Source: Acorus gramineus (lineage: Eukaryota > Streptophyta > Magnoliopsida > Acorales > Acoraceae). From it: a stretch of 64,000 nucleotides of DNA. Shown one piece after another: positions 38,780-48,520 of the stretch (the stretch's first letter is position 1; every line of letters starts with the position of its first letter). The position numbers and the translations under genes were made by a program. The stretch is from assembly GCA_030737835.1 (NCBI GenBank), contig CM060852.1, forward strand, positions 6,563,813-6,627,812, in the 5' to 3' direction. The notes under the pieces are model-generated. The model was not told where the DNA came from and made no database searches. It saw only the letters and a program-made list of their open reading frames with translations.

Positions 38780-39712
38780 TTTTTTGTATGTATACCATTG
38801 AAAAACATATTATTTATTTTTATATCATCACAAATAATCTATTTACTTTTATATCATTAAAATAATTAAAAATTATGCAATTTTACCATCCTAGTTAAGT
38901 TTCATCAAATTTTCTACCAACGCCGTTAAAGTCATGCATAATGACTAAAATACTTTTATTTTTATATTTGCCCTTACAAAATACAATATTTATTTTTATA
39001 TCATCAAAAAATTATATTTATTTTTATACCATGAAAAAAATAAAAAAAATGTTAAATTTTACCATGAAAACAATTTAATGGTATAAAAAAATAATAGCAT
39101 CGATTTTGAATATTAAAAACTATGATTTCTTCAATATGAGTAAATCTTTGATATTTAAAATCTATTTTTAAAATATTTTTATTTAATTATTATTATTTAT
39201 TTAAATATTAAAATCATATGTTTTATGTTATAAAAAATATAAAATTTTTATTTATAAATATTGTGGGGAGCTTGTGTATGTATGTGTGCGATTGTATCTA
39301 TGAATGTATATAGAAAATAAGGCTATTTTAATATTTTGTATGTTTTAATGACATTAATAGACATATTTAAAATATGACAAATCCTAATTAAAGTGATAAA
39401 TATGGAAAATTACTAAATAATTTAATGGTATAAAAATATATAAGATTACTTTTAATGGTATAAACATAAATAACAAATTTTTGAAAAATATATATGCAAA
39501 AACTTGTTATTCTTTACATTATAATAATGTTATTTTGGTTATGTTTTGTGTGGGTAAAAGTTAAATCTAATTAAATTTAATTTTTGCTATAAAATGTAAC
39601 ATGATGACATATTTATTTTATTGATAAAGATTATAACTGTATCAAAATAAATATATCTTTTTGTAATGATATACAAATAAATAAGATGTTTTTTAATGGT
39701 ATACATGCAAAA
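38780..39712. mobile_element. Nested palindromic element with repeated TATACCATT motif
   Basis: The left arm (TTTGTATGTATACCATTGAA, then AACATATTATTTATTTTTAT) pairs with the inverse of 39640-39712 (TTGCATGTATACCATTAAAA, then AACATCTTATTTATTTG). A second inverse arm (TTAATGGTATAAACATAAAT) lies at about 39450-39500, and further direct variants at about 38990-39060. It is therefore either two nested insertions or one element with multiplied arms. Very AT-rich, with no coding sequence. Confidence 0.6.
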
Positions 39713-39721
39713 AAAAAAAAT

Positions 39722-40712
39722 GGGCTGATATTTTCACCCACACACTTCTTCAACCCACCCCCTTTTAAAATATAAAAATGTGATTTTTTTAAGAGGTGAA
39801 CCCATCCGACTCATTCAACTTTGTAAAGTTATCCATTATGTCACATGTTAACATCACATAGTTGAATTGGTCAGAGTGACCTAAGCCCTTTCTGTGACTC
39901 ATTCAACTTTGTATAGTCGTCAGTTATATACTCCGTTCGACATTACAGAGTCCAACAGGTCACAGAAAACCCAATGCTCTCATGTGACGCATTCGACTTT
40001 GTGAAATCGTCAAATATGATGTTAAGTAAAACATTTATGTAAAGATTTTTTAAAATATTTTATATTTTTATTTAGTAATGATAATTAAAAAAATTATTAT
40101 ATTATAATTATGTCATGATTTAAATCCGGTTGACCCAACAGTTAAACTAATGACTCTTGACTCATTCAATTTTTTTTGTTCATTGAACGGTTCGATTTTT
40201 AAAACATTACCATTATGTCACAGGTTGACATCACATAGTCGAACTGATCCCAGAGACCTAAGGCCCTCTCTACGGCCCATTTGACTTGTAACATAATGAA
40301 CGACATCACAAAGAAATATCCAAACACTACATCGTGTGATCTATCCTTCATGATACCAAACAACGCATCATCTTTTGAAGATATTATTTCATTGAGAATG
40401 CTATAACACACGAATACGTTGTTCAAAACACAAAGTTGAATAGGCCGTAGAGGGAGGCCTTAGGTCTCTGTAAGTAGTTCGACTCTGTGATGTCGACCTG
40501 TGAAATAATGAATGACTTCACAAACTCGAATGGGCTATAAAGAGGGCCTTAGATATCTGTGATCAGTTCGACTCTGTAATGTCGACCTGTCACATAATCA
40601 ACGACTTCACAAAGTCGAATGGATCGATGTGGGGTCATTCTTTAAAAAAATCACATTCTGATTTTTTTAGAGGGGTGGAGTGAATAACTATGTGGGTGGA
40701 AATATCGGTGTC
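39722..40712. mobile_element. Fold-back element with tandem subrepeats in both arms
   Basis: Ends pair as GGGCTGATATTTTCACCCAC and, on the reverse complement of the right end, GGACACCGATATTTCCACCC. Both arms then carry a subunit of roughly 85-95 bp built from CATTCGACTTTGTGAAGTCG, ATTATGTCACAGGTCGACAT, CACAGAGTCGAACTGATCAC and AGAGACCTAAGGCCCTC. The left part carries two to three degenerate units (39806-40025) and one more at 40140-40290. The right arm has two good inverse units (40435-40625). The middle is AT-rich. No reading frame matches a transposase. The plan resembles Foldback-type elements. Confidence 0.75.
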
Positions 40713-40739
40713 CAAAAAAATCTTTCTTTTTTTTTTCCC

Positions 40740-41064
40740 TTCCGAGGGTGTAGGATAGTTTCAGATCAAACCGTTTATGTTTTTGAAAGAAGATTCCCAC
40801 CGTCCAGATGAGATCGGACGGTGGGGATTACATGACTTCTCTCTCCTGCCTCATTTCAACAGACAAATTTTTTTCGAAACCCCCACCGCCACCACCGACG
40901 ATTCCCTCGCCGTCTCCCTTTCTCTCACCGAAACCCTAGCCGCCTCCCTGTCCGACGATCTCCTCTCCTAAGCCACCCGCCGTCACCGCTTCCTCTCTCC
41001 CTCCCTCCCTCTAAAGCCATCACCACCGTCGACGATCCCTTGTCGAGGAGAGTTGATTTTGTTG
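40740..41064 (+). other. GC-rich orphan 5' exon/promoter-like patch
   Basis: An island of GC-rich, CT-rich sequence in AT-rich surroundings. It has an AAACCCTAG telo-box (about 40931), many TCTCTCTCC/CCCTCCCTCC tracts and a good splice donor at GTTG|GTGAGTTTTC (41065). This is how a plant 5' UTR exon looks. A 64-codon frame (40777-40971) matches no family I know. It may be the non-coding first exon of TITAN5, 1.7 kb downstream on the same strand (an acceptor such as TTTGACAG at about 42635-42642 exists), or a remnant of a displaced gene. Confidence 0.35.
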
Positions 41065-41929
41065 GTGAGTTTTCATTTCTTTATTAGGTTCTTTATTTGT
41101 TCTTCAAAATCTTTGTTTTTGGACTCTATCAATATATAAAACTGACATGGGCTTATTTGAGGTTTTGAGTTTCAATTCGTTATTGAAGAATTGGTTTTCA
41201 ATTTTTTTGTGATGGGTTTGATATTGAATTTTGCGTTGTTGAGGAAGTGATGATTTGCTGAATGTATTGGGCCAGTGGAGGTTTGTAGATCTGCATGTCC
41301 ACATTGCAGATGTGGGATACAATTGGAATTACGATCTGTATACATGTTCTATAACACATTATGATATATCTGCTTTTATGTATGTGATTTTCTTCTCCAT
41401 TGAAGTTTTTGGATTTGTCTATATAAGAGCTTATCTTTATGATTATGGTCTCTGTTTTGTCTAGAATTTCATGTGGTTTAACTGCAAGTCTGCAACTTAT
41501 TAGAAAAAAATGCAAAATTATGATGTAGGTAGTGGATTTCAAAATCTTGATTCTTTGTCTGGTATATGAATGTTTAGTGCATCACTCTACATTGGGGTTT
41601 ATTCAATCGGTGAAGCCTAGGATTTCTTATCAAAACATTCAACCACCAATCCAATTCGGTGGTGTTAGTCTTTCGCATGTAACAGAACGTAAACCAAGGA
41701 TGATGTATCATACTTTTTGTATCCCATGATAGGGTAATCTTGTAGATCTTCTATCTTATATTAAAGCTTTTTGCTTCTTTTTATTCTGTTCTTTTGTTGA
41801 GGTTGTGGATATAAATTTATATTGTGAAGTGTGAGAGAATATGTTATGTTACATAGAAATTTTTGTTAAGTGTGAGAATGTGTTATGTTACATGGATTTT
41901 TTTTTTACAATCTACAATTCAAGAAAGTG

Positions 41930-42190
41930 TACTCTTCCATCAATTTATGTTCGGAATCTATGTGAGCTCACTGTCAAATCTATCGTCATCACCTCTTATA
42001 AATCAACTGCTATCATTTTTTTACCTTTTATAAATCTTTTTTCACACGTTATTCACATTTTATCAAAACAACAAAAACTTTATTACTACGTTTCTAAATG
42101 AGAATAATTCAGAACATAACCAAATAAAAATCACTTTATCCTTATTTATGCTAGAATAGTCATAAATCTTAGAATAATTTTATTCTCGAA
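41930..42190 (+). mobile_element. MITE-like element, family B, copy 2 (5'-truncated)
   Basis: Contains the family order GAGCTCACTGTCAAATCTAT, TCATCACCTCTTATAAATCA, TTTTTTACCTTTTATAAATC, TTATTCACATTTTATC and TTTATCCTTATTTATGCT in the same orientation as the unit at 61395-61803. The first 130 or so bases of that unit are missing here. Confidence 0.65.
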
Positions 42191-42729
42191 TGCTCAAGGT
42201 ATTTTGTGAAGACAATGAAATCAATGTTTGAATTATTTTTTTTAAAAAAAACTTTTCATGAATTGTGATTAAGATGTTTTAGACTTTGTTAGGCAATCAA
42301 TCTAGGCAATATTTTGTTTGTGTTGATGCCCCACCTGAACGATTATATCATGTGATTCATCACATGCAACATGTAGAGTCATGCGATGGATGGTGGATGA
42401 TTGATGCGCTCGGATGAGACGGCTAGAGGTTCCGAACCCGTTGACCATACATCTTTTCTAAAGATCTGCAACGATTTTTCAATTTTAGAGAGTAAAACTG
42501 ATTTTGCTAACTTTTCATTAGGTCATATCGATTTTTCCCTACTTACAAATGCCAAACACCGACTAGAAACTACATCAATATTTACTTAAAAATCCATACC
42601 CAAATTTACCCAACATCCCTAAAAAACCCCATATTTGACAGGCATCCTCAACAGTTTGTTTCCTGCTGGTAAAGATCTCCACCCCTCCAGGGCTACATCT
42701 TCCACACCCAAAAAGAAAAAGAAAAAAAA

Positions 42730-45700
42730 ATGGGGCTCCTCAGTATAATCAGGAAGATCAAAAGGAAGGAAAAGGAGATGAGAATTCTAATGGTGTACGC
42801 ACCCTCTCTCATGTTTTCTTCTTCTATGCCATCAATTCAACCAAAATCGACCAACCATTTTTGTGTTGTTTCACTGAAAAAAAAAAAAAAACAGGGGACT
42901 GGACAACTCGGGCAAGACAACAATCGTGCTGAGACTGAACGGGGAGGACACGAGCGTCATCAGCCCCACATTGGGTTTCAACATCAAGACCATCCATTAC
43001 CAAAGGTGCTGCTTTTGTTGGTGATTCTTTCAGAGAATCGTTGGGATTGAATCTATGTTTGGGCTGTGTAGGTATACATTGAATATATGGGACGTGGGAG
43101 GGCAGAAGACCATCAGGTCTTACTGGAGGAACTACTTCGAGCAGACCGACGGGCTTGTATGGGTTGTCGATAGTTCCGATGTTCGTAGGCTGGAGGATTG
43201 CCGGTCCGAGCTTCACAATCTCTTGAAAGAAGAGGTGGGTCTTGTTTTGATTGATCTGTTTTGCATTCTTTCAATGATTGAACTGTGAATTATTGATTGC
43301 TGTGATGGGTAAAGATTAAAACTTTGTTTGCTCTGATGGATGTCAATGATACCGTTGTATGATAATTGTAACTGGTGATCAGAGACTATTGATGTGTCAG
43401 GGAGGGGGGTTGTTTCAATTGTCGTGCTTTACATTGTTTTGATGGTTGATCTGTGAATTATTGGTTGCTGTGGTGGCTAAAGATCAGAACTTTTGTTTGC
43501 ACTTGTTGCTGTAAATAGTACTGTTGTTTGTATGATAAAGTTGCAAGATTTAGTTGTTGGGCTGCAACTGGTTATCTGAAAACTATTGATGTGTTCAAAA
43601 TGAATTGAGATTTGTGTCCTCAATGAAGGAATTTGTGTATTTTTTCCAGCTTTTGGTAACATCTGCTTGAGTTGATTGTTAGAGGCTCATGGAGGGTTAG
43701 TGAAAATTATGATATGGTTTATCATGGTGGCAGTTGATGTAATGTGGAATAATATATTTTTTGGTGTTGATCAAACTTCTGAACTGAACAGGCTTCACTT
43801 GTTTACATTTTTATTTTGCAGAGATTGTCAGGGGCGTCTCTTCTGATCTTTGCTAATAAGCAGGATATACAAGGTGCTCTTAAGCCAGTGGAAATAGCAA
43901 AAGTAAGTTAATCTCCTTGTGCTATCTTGTAGTTTGTGGGTTTTCTAAATATTTGTTTTTCTTTTTGGAGCAAAGCAGCGTTCTTCAATTTTTGATTGTT
44001 TGTGTGGTATGCGATTATGAGTTTGTAGTTTTTGAATTTATGCTTGGCATAAACTATAGATTCTCGTGCTTGTTTGATGATCTATAAACTGAACTTATAT
44101 AGAATTTGTTTGACACCAACAGGATTAAAATTGTGAGTTCTTTTCCAAAAAAATAATAAAAAGATAATAAATAAAATCCTGTGTTCACTGGCTTCATTAA
44201 AAATACCTTTTATTTCTTTGGAACTTATGGCTGAGAATGATTACATTATGGGATTTAGACTAATCTATTTAAATTTCCCACTCAAAACAGTGAAAGATCT
44301 TGTGATGATGATGAAGCACCGACATTCATTTATTCTGTCTTCTGAGTGATTTAATTGGAACTTGAGCTTCAACACAAGTTGATTTGTATGATTGTTTTTC
44401 CCAATTGCTAATCCCTTTTTTGGTTCAATGGTCGGTTTTTTAATCTGTTTTAATATAAATTGGATTGTCAGGTTGCTTATTTTTTGTAGGATTAATATTT
44501 CAGAATCTATGTGGTGTTGGATATGGATATATATTGCTTCAAGAATAAGAGATGTTGAAACCTGACTAAACATATTCCTAGATATTTTTTAAGTTTGAAG
44601 ATTTTGAGCAAGAAATCATCAAGCCTTGGTGTTCAGGACTTGTATGAGTGAATGTCTCTTGCCCATAGTTCTTAGGGTATGTGTGAATCCTTGGTGTTGT
44701 CTAATAAAAGCTCATCTTTCTGCTGGTGATTCTATTAGAAACAAGGAATTTTATGTCTACAAGAAATGTAACATACCCAAAATTGTGGTAAGTGTTCCAT
44801 CCATCCCCTTCCAATTCAATTTCTATAATATGCTCCCATCCTGTATTCTTATCATCCCCACAATCATCCTACTCTAGTCTTCAGCGAATGAGAAAAGCCC
44901 ACATATGCTTCCATTTCCACTAATGCTATTATATTTTCATCTTTGATCAATCTTTTTTTTTTAAGAAAGCGATCTTATTAAAAAAGAAGTTCCCGAAGAG
45001 AAGGAGATGAAGGCCTCCGTGTAAAACTAGAAAAGAGAAGTTAAAGAAAGAGAGAATGGGCAAACATTAGGAGGGAAATCTCAATGGGAAAACCCTGGAT
45101 ATCACCCTGTGAACCAATAAATGCCTATAATAAGAAGCTTCTAAATAGGAGACGAGGATCTCCGTACAAAATTAGAAAATAGAGGCTAAAGAAAGAGAGA
45201 ATAGGCAAACATTGGGAAGGAAATCCCAGTGAGATAATCTGGGTTGTCACCTACAAACCAATAAATGCCCATGATGAAGATGCATCCACTCGTAATTTCA
45301 TCTTAACCCTATCTCTAGAATGGAAGAAATCTTTGCCCAAGTGTTTTCCAAATAAAATCTCTTTTGTTGAAAGATGAATTTGTTCCGATTTAACCAAATA
45401 CTCACACATTGCATGTGGGACTAACCATTGGTATTTGGTGAGGTTACTTCGATCATCTCTTTTGTGTCTCTTTCGAAATCAGCGTCACATTTCGTTGAGC
45501 TCTAAGAAAGAGTAATAGGACTCGAGGGCCACTCCCACCTTGTTCTATATCTTCGCGCTAAAAGAGCACCAAAAGAAGAGATGATCTCTTGTTACCTCCT
45601 CCAACCCACAGAGCGCACAAGTAACATTTTGGTCAAACATTATAAAAATCAATATACATTTTCCTTTTCCAAGGACAAACTTTATATTGATAAACAATTT

Positions 45701-46704
45701 TCTTTTCTACGGATAAATAGTCCTTTGGCAACGGAGACACACCCTCGTTTAAGTGGTCCCCACCTTGACTTTGACCACACCCATTTTCTGAGAACTTTAA
45801 TACCTCTCCATATGTATGCATTCTATCTCACCCACTAAACCCAACCTTCATCTCCCCCCCCCCCCCCCCCAATTTACCCACCCAACGTCTGTGCCCTTGT
45901 TGGCCTCCCCCTCGCTGCTTCCCTCTCTCTCTCCCCCCTCCTCCATCTCTTTCCATCCCCAGACTTGTCCACCCGCACCTTCCTCGGCATCCTCCGCTCC
46001 CCTGGCCTCCTCCGCCGACCGCCTGTGCCCTGCCCGGCATCTCCCTTCCTGATCTCTCTCTTTCCCTCTTCCCCTCTTTCTGTCCTTCTTACAAAGAAGA
46101 TGTGCTTCATGTTTGATTAAACTTTAGAAACATTTTATGCAAATGTAATTTTCCTTGGAAAAGTATGTCCATGTGAAAGGTAATTGGCCTAATTTACTGG
46201 AAACCACACAGCCTTGGATTCACTTGTAGTTCTGTAATAAAATGCATTTACCACAATCTAATTGTTGAAGTTGTTTCTCTCAAATCTCAACCAGTCTGTC
46301 TTTCCGTTTAATCCTCTACCTTTGGGATAATGTCTATCCAAATGAAAAATTCATGTTTGACCAATTGGTAACATCTTTCTATTATTTTCAATGTGCATTG
46401 CCTCTTTATGCTGAAGTGTTTTTACAGGTCCTGCCTTTCTTGTCAAAACCCCTAGTTCTGCATGCTCATTTGTAATCTTCGTCAACAACGGTTTGAAATT
46501 AATAAGACTTTGATCTTCCATTATGGATGGTATTGTTTCTTGGGTTTAATCGAAGTTACTTTGTAGGTATTAAATTTAGATGCTATGGACAAGACCAGGC
46601 ATTGGGAAATCGTCGGGTGCAGCGCCTACACAGGAGAAGGATTGCTCAAGGGGTTTGACTGGCTGGTTCAGGACATTGCATCTCGTATATATGTCCTTGA
46701 CTAA
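42730..46704 (+). CDS. TTN5: TITAN5 / ARL2-type small GTPase
   Basis: ADP-ribosylation-factor-like GTPase. In plants TTN5 (HALLIMASCH) is essential in embryo and endosperm; animal and yeast ARL2/Cin4 act with tubulin-folding cofactors. Exons 42730-42794, 42895-43005, 43072-43234, 43822-43902 and 46567-46704 total 558 bp and encode exactly 185 aa, the family length. Residues visible: N-terminal [11 protein letters not shown]-loop GLDNSGKT (23-30), switch [10 protein letters not shown] (48-56 region), DVGGQ (66-70), NKQD (125-128) and SAYTG (159-163), with the C-terminus [11 protein letters not shown]. Gly2 is kept, as in ARF/ARL proteins. Introns of 100, 66, 587 and 2664 bp are GT-AG; the last is swollen by a LINE relic and other repeats. 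The start fits homologues exactly. Confidence 0.97.
43283..43600. repeat. Imperfect tandem duplication in TITAN5 intron 3
   Basis: TGTGAATTATTGATTGCTGT at 43283 and TGTGAATTATTGGTTGCTGT at about 43450 begin two copies. They share GCTAAAGATCAGAACTTTTG-like, ACTGTTGT and GATCAGAGACTATTGATGTG/GTTATCTGAAAACTATTGAT stretches. The period is about 165 bp. Non-coding. Confidence 0.7.
44220..44460. repeat. Intron-4 copy of a repeat shared with the TITAN5 3' flank
   Basis: The stretch CTATTTAAATTTCCCACTC, GTGAAAGATCTTGTGATGAT, TCTGAGTGATTTAATTGGAA recurs at about 46740-46940 as CTATTTAATTTAGCC, TTGAAAGATCTCATGATGAT, TCCGAGTGATTTAATTGGAA in the same orientation. One copy is in intron 4 and the other starts a few dozen bases after the stop codon. 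Confidence 0.7.
44950..45660 (-). mobile_element. LINE 3' fragment in TITAN5 intron 4
   Basis: Minus strand from about 45640: [20 protein letters not shown] followed by SFSAKI is a textbook reverse-transcriptase zinc-binding motif (C-x-x-C, D-H-L-F, C-S-F). The copy continues to a 3' end near 44962 and a poly(A) seen as T run 44953-44962 on the plus strand. The 3' part carries two similar blocks (about 44990-45120 and 45145-45285: AAAGAAAGAGAGAATGGGCA, then CAAACATTAGGAGGGAAATC, then CCAATAAATGCC), a duplication of the LINE tail. Antisense to TITAN5 and decayed by stops. Confidence 0.75.
45850..46080. repeat. C-run and CT-rich tract in TITAN5 intron 4
   Basis: An uninterrupted C run at about 45853-45870 is followed by 200 bp of strongly pyrimidine-rich sequence. 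The high-Gly/Pro frames here are composition artefacts. The tract could be the 5' end of an inserted element or a displaced promoter-like CT patch. Confidence 0.45.
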
Positions 46705-47059
46705 TCAGTTAAATGTATTCATTCACTGTAACTGACTTTAAAATGATACAATGTGAACCAATGTGTATTGCCTATTTAATTTAGCCTTGTAAAAACCATT
46801 GAAAGATCTCATGATGATGATCAGAGTTTATTTGTTCTGTCATCCGAGTGATTTAATTGGAACTTTGATTTTAAATGTTTGAGTTGACTCATATGATGCT
46901 TTTTTTTTTTTCAAATTACTTATCCTTCATTAGTTAAACGGCATAGGTATATGGTTCATGGTTGAGAGCGGTTATCTCCACCCCCTATTTTATCTGTCCC
47001 ACCACCTTGTTAAACTCACCACTTGTCATTTGGTTTTGTCCTAAACCTACCGCCTTATA

Positions 47060-48312
47060 AATATACTAGCAGGATGTACTAGCACTTCGCGCATAATCTA
47101 TACTCAGTTTAAATTGAATTATATAAGCTATTTTATATTATAATTAGAAGATAAACAAAAGTCCATGTTATTATAAGTATTTCTTTTAAAACAAAACAAT
47201 ATTTGATAATTAGGGTTCTATTATGTATATTTTATATTTTTGAAATAAAAAATTTATTATTGTATTTCAGCATATACTGATTTTTCATATAACAATTCCA
47301 TTTACAACTCGAAATACACAGTCATATACCTCTTTATTAATTTAATAGTCATCTAACGATGTATATATACATACCTTCGTATGTGAGATATCTACGTTAT
47401 TAAAAAAAATTTTAATTATTAAAAATGGGTACATTAAATTCGAATTGGTGCAATGTTTACTATTTTAAAAAATTAAAATATGTGATAATTGCATTTGGGG
47501 TTGTATTTGGGACTATATCTAACATTAAGTGAAATCCATTCAAAGTTATATTAAAAATAAAACAAAAAAATTTTATTCCTTCTCTTTTAAAGCCATTAAT
47601 TTTTGAAAAGTTTTAGATTCAATCATTTTTATCAACTAAAATTAAGACCACAAAAAAATCAATCACATAATCCAATTTTCAACCACTACCCATTAAAAAA
47701 GATTATCAAACCGCCTACAAACAATCTAATCAATAAAAAAAAAAGTGCCCTGAAAAATTAAAAATATATTTATTTTCACATATAAAGACAAAGTGATACG
47801 TATTAATTTAAAATCAATTAAAAAATTTTAAATTAAAAAATAAGACATTCATTAATAATTTTATGGGGATGAAATGAGTTCAATTTCTTTTGTAATTTAT
47901 GTATTTATTAATGTGACTAAATTTTTTATATTTTATAATTTTATAGATATTTTAATGGTATGAAAAATCATCGAATAAAATTTGAAATCCAAGGAGTTAT
48001 GTTTTGAGATTAGGGGTCTGCTTATAATTCTTGAAATCTGAATTAGGGGCCTGTTTGTAACACATATAAGGTCTAGTTGTGAAACTGGTAGAACCTGGGG
48101 TTGGATCTGCAGAAAACCCGGGAAAAGACATAAGTAGCCGTTTTCTGTCAGGGACCTGATTATAAATATCAGGGACTTGTTTATAACACATATAGGGGTC
48201 ATTTGATAAAACCTATAGAACAGGGAGTTCTATCTAAAAAATGACCATGACGAAATTACAAAACTACCCCTTGTACGCCCATCCGCTCGCGCTTTACATA
48301 AGAGTATAGATA
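47060..48312. mobile_element. Candidate non-autonomous DNA element
   Basis: An AT-rich block bordered by ATATACTAGCAGGATGTACT followed by AGCACTTCGCGCATAAT on the left. CCGCTCGCGCTTTACATAAG followed by AGTATAGATATG closes it on the right. GCGC/GCGCT patches near both ends and nearby TATACTA/TAGTATA motifs look like the loose inverted ends of Helitron-like or MULE-type plant repeats. Inside, 47995-48215 has GGGGCCTGTTTGTAACACAT-type phrases in two variant copies. The stretch at 47230-47400 resembles the palindromic element at 63095-63515. Confidence 0.3.
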
Positions 48313-48369
48313 TGCGAACTGAAATAGCAAACCCACCATGACCATACTTTTACACAAAACTTCAACACC

Positions 48370-48520
48370 AAACAGGGCTCCCTCTCCCCCTCCTCGACTT
48401 ATGCTTCCCCTCCTCCATCTTTCCCCCAAACCCTAACCCTAAAATGATATCAGAAGTCCCAAAAAATGCTGAAAAACAAATCAGAAGAGCTTGAATTTGT
48501 GATTGAATTTGATGAATTTA
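48370..48520 (+). pseudogene. Gene 5'-end-like fragment with telo-box
   Basis: A CT-rich leader (about 48370-48425) followed by AAACCCTAACCCTAAAA at 48428-48444 and an ATG at 48444 opening a 16-codon frame that stops at once. Plant 5' UTRs of translation-related genes look like this, so it may be a captured or orphaned gene start. No downstream exon was found. Confidence 0.25.

Noticed and set aside
47060..48312. Intact Helitron
   Set aside because: No CTRR end with a preceding hairpin could be confirmed and no Rep/helicase coding is present, so it is kept only as a candidate non-autonomous element.
48428..48444. Telomere repeat AAACCCTAACCCTAA
   Set aside because: Only about two units; better explained as a telo-box of a promoter/5' UTR than an interstitial telomere.
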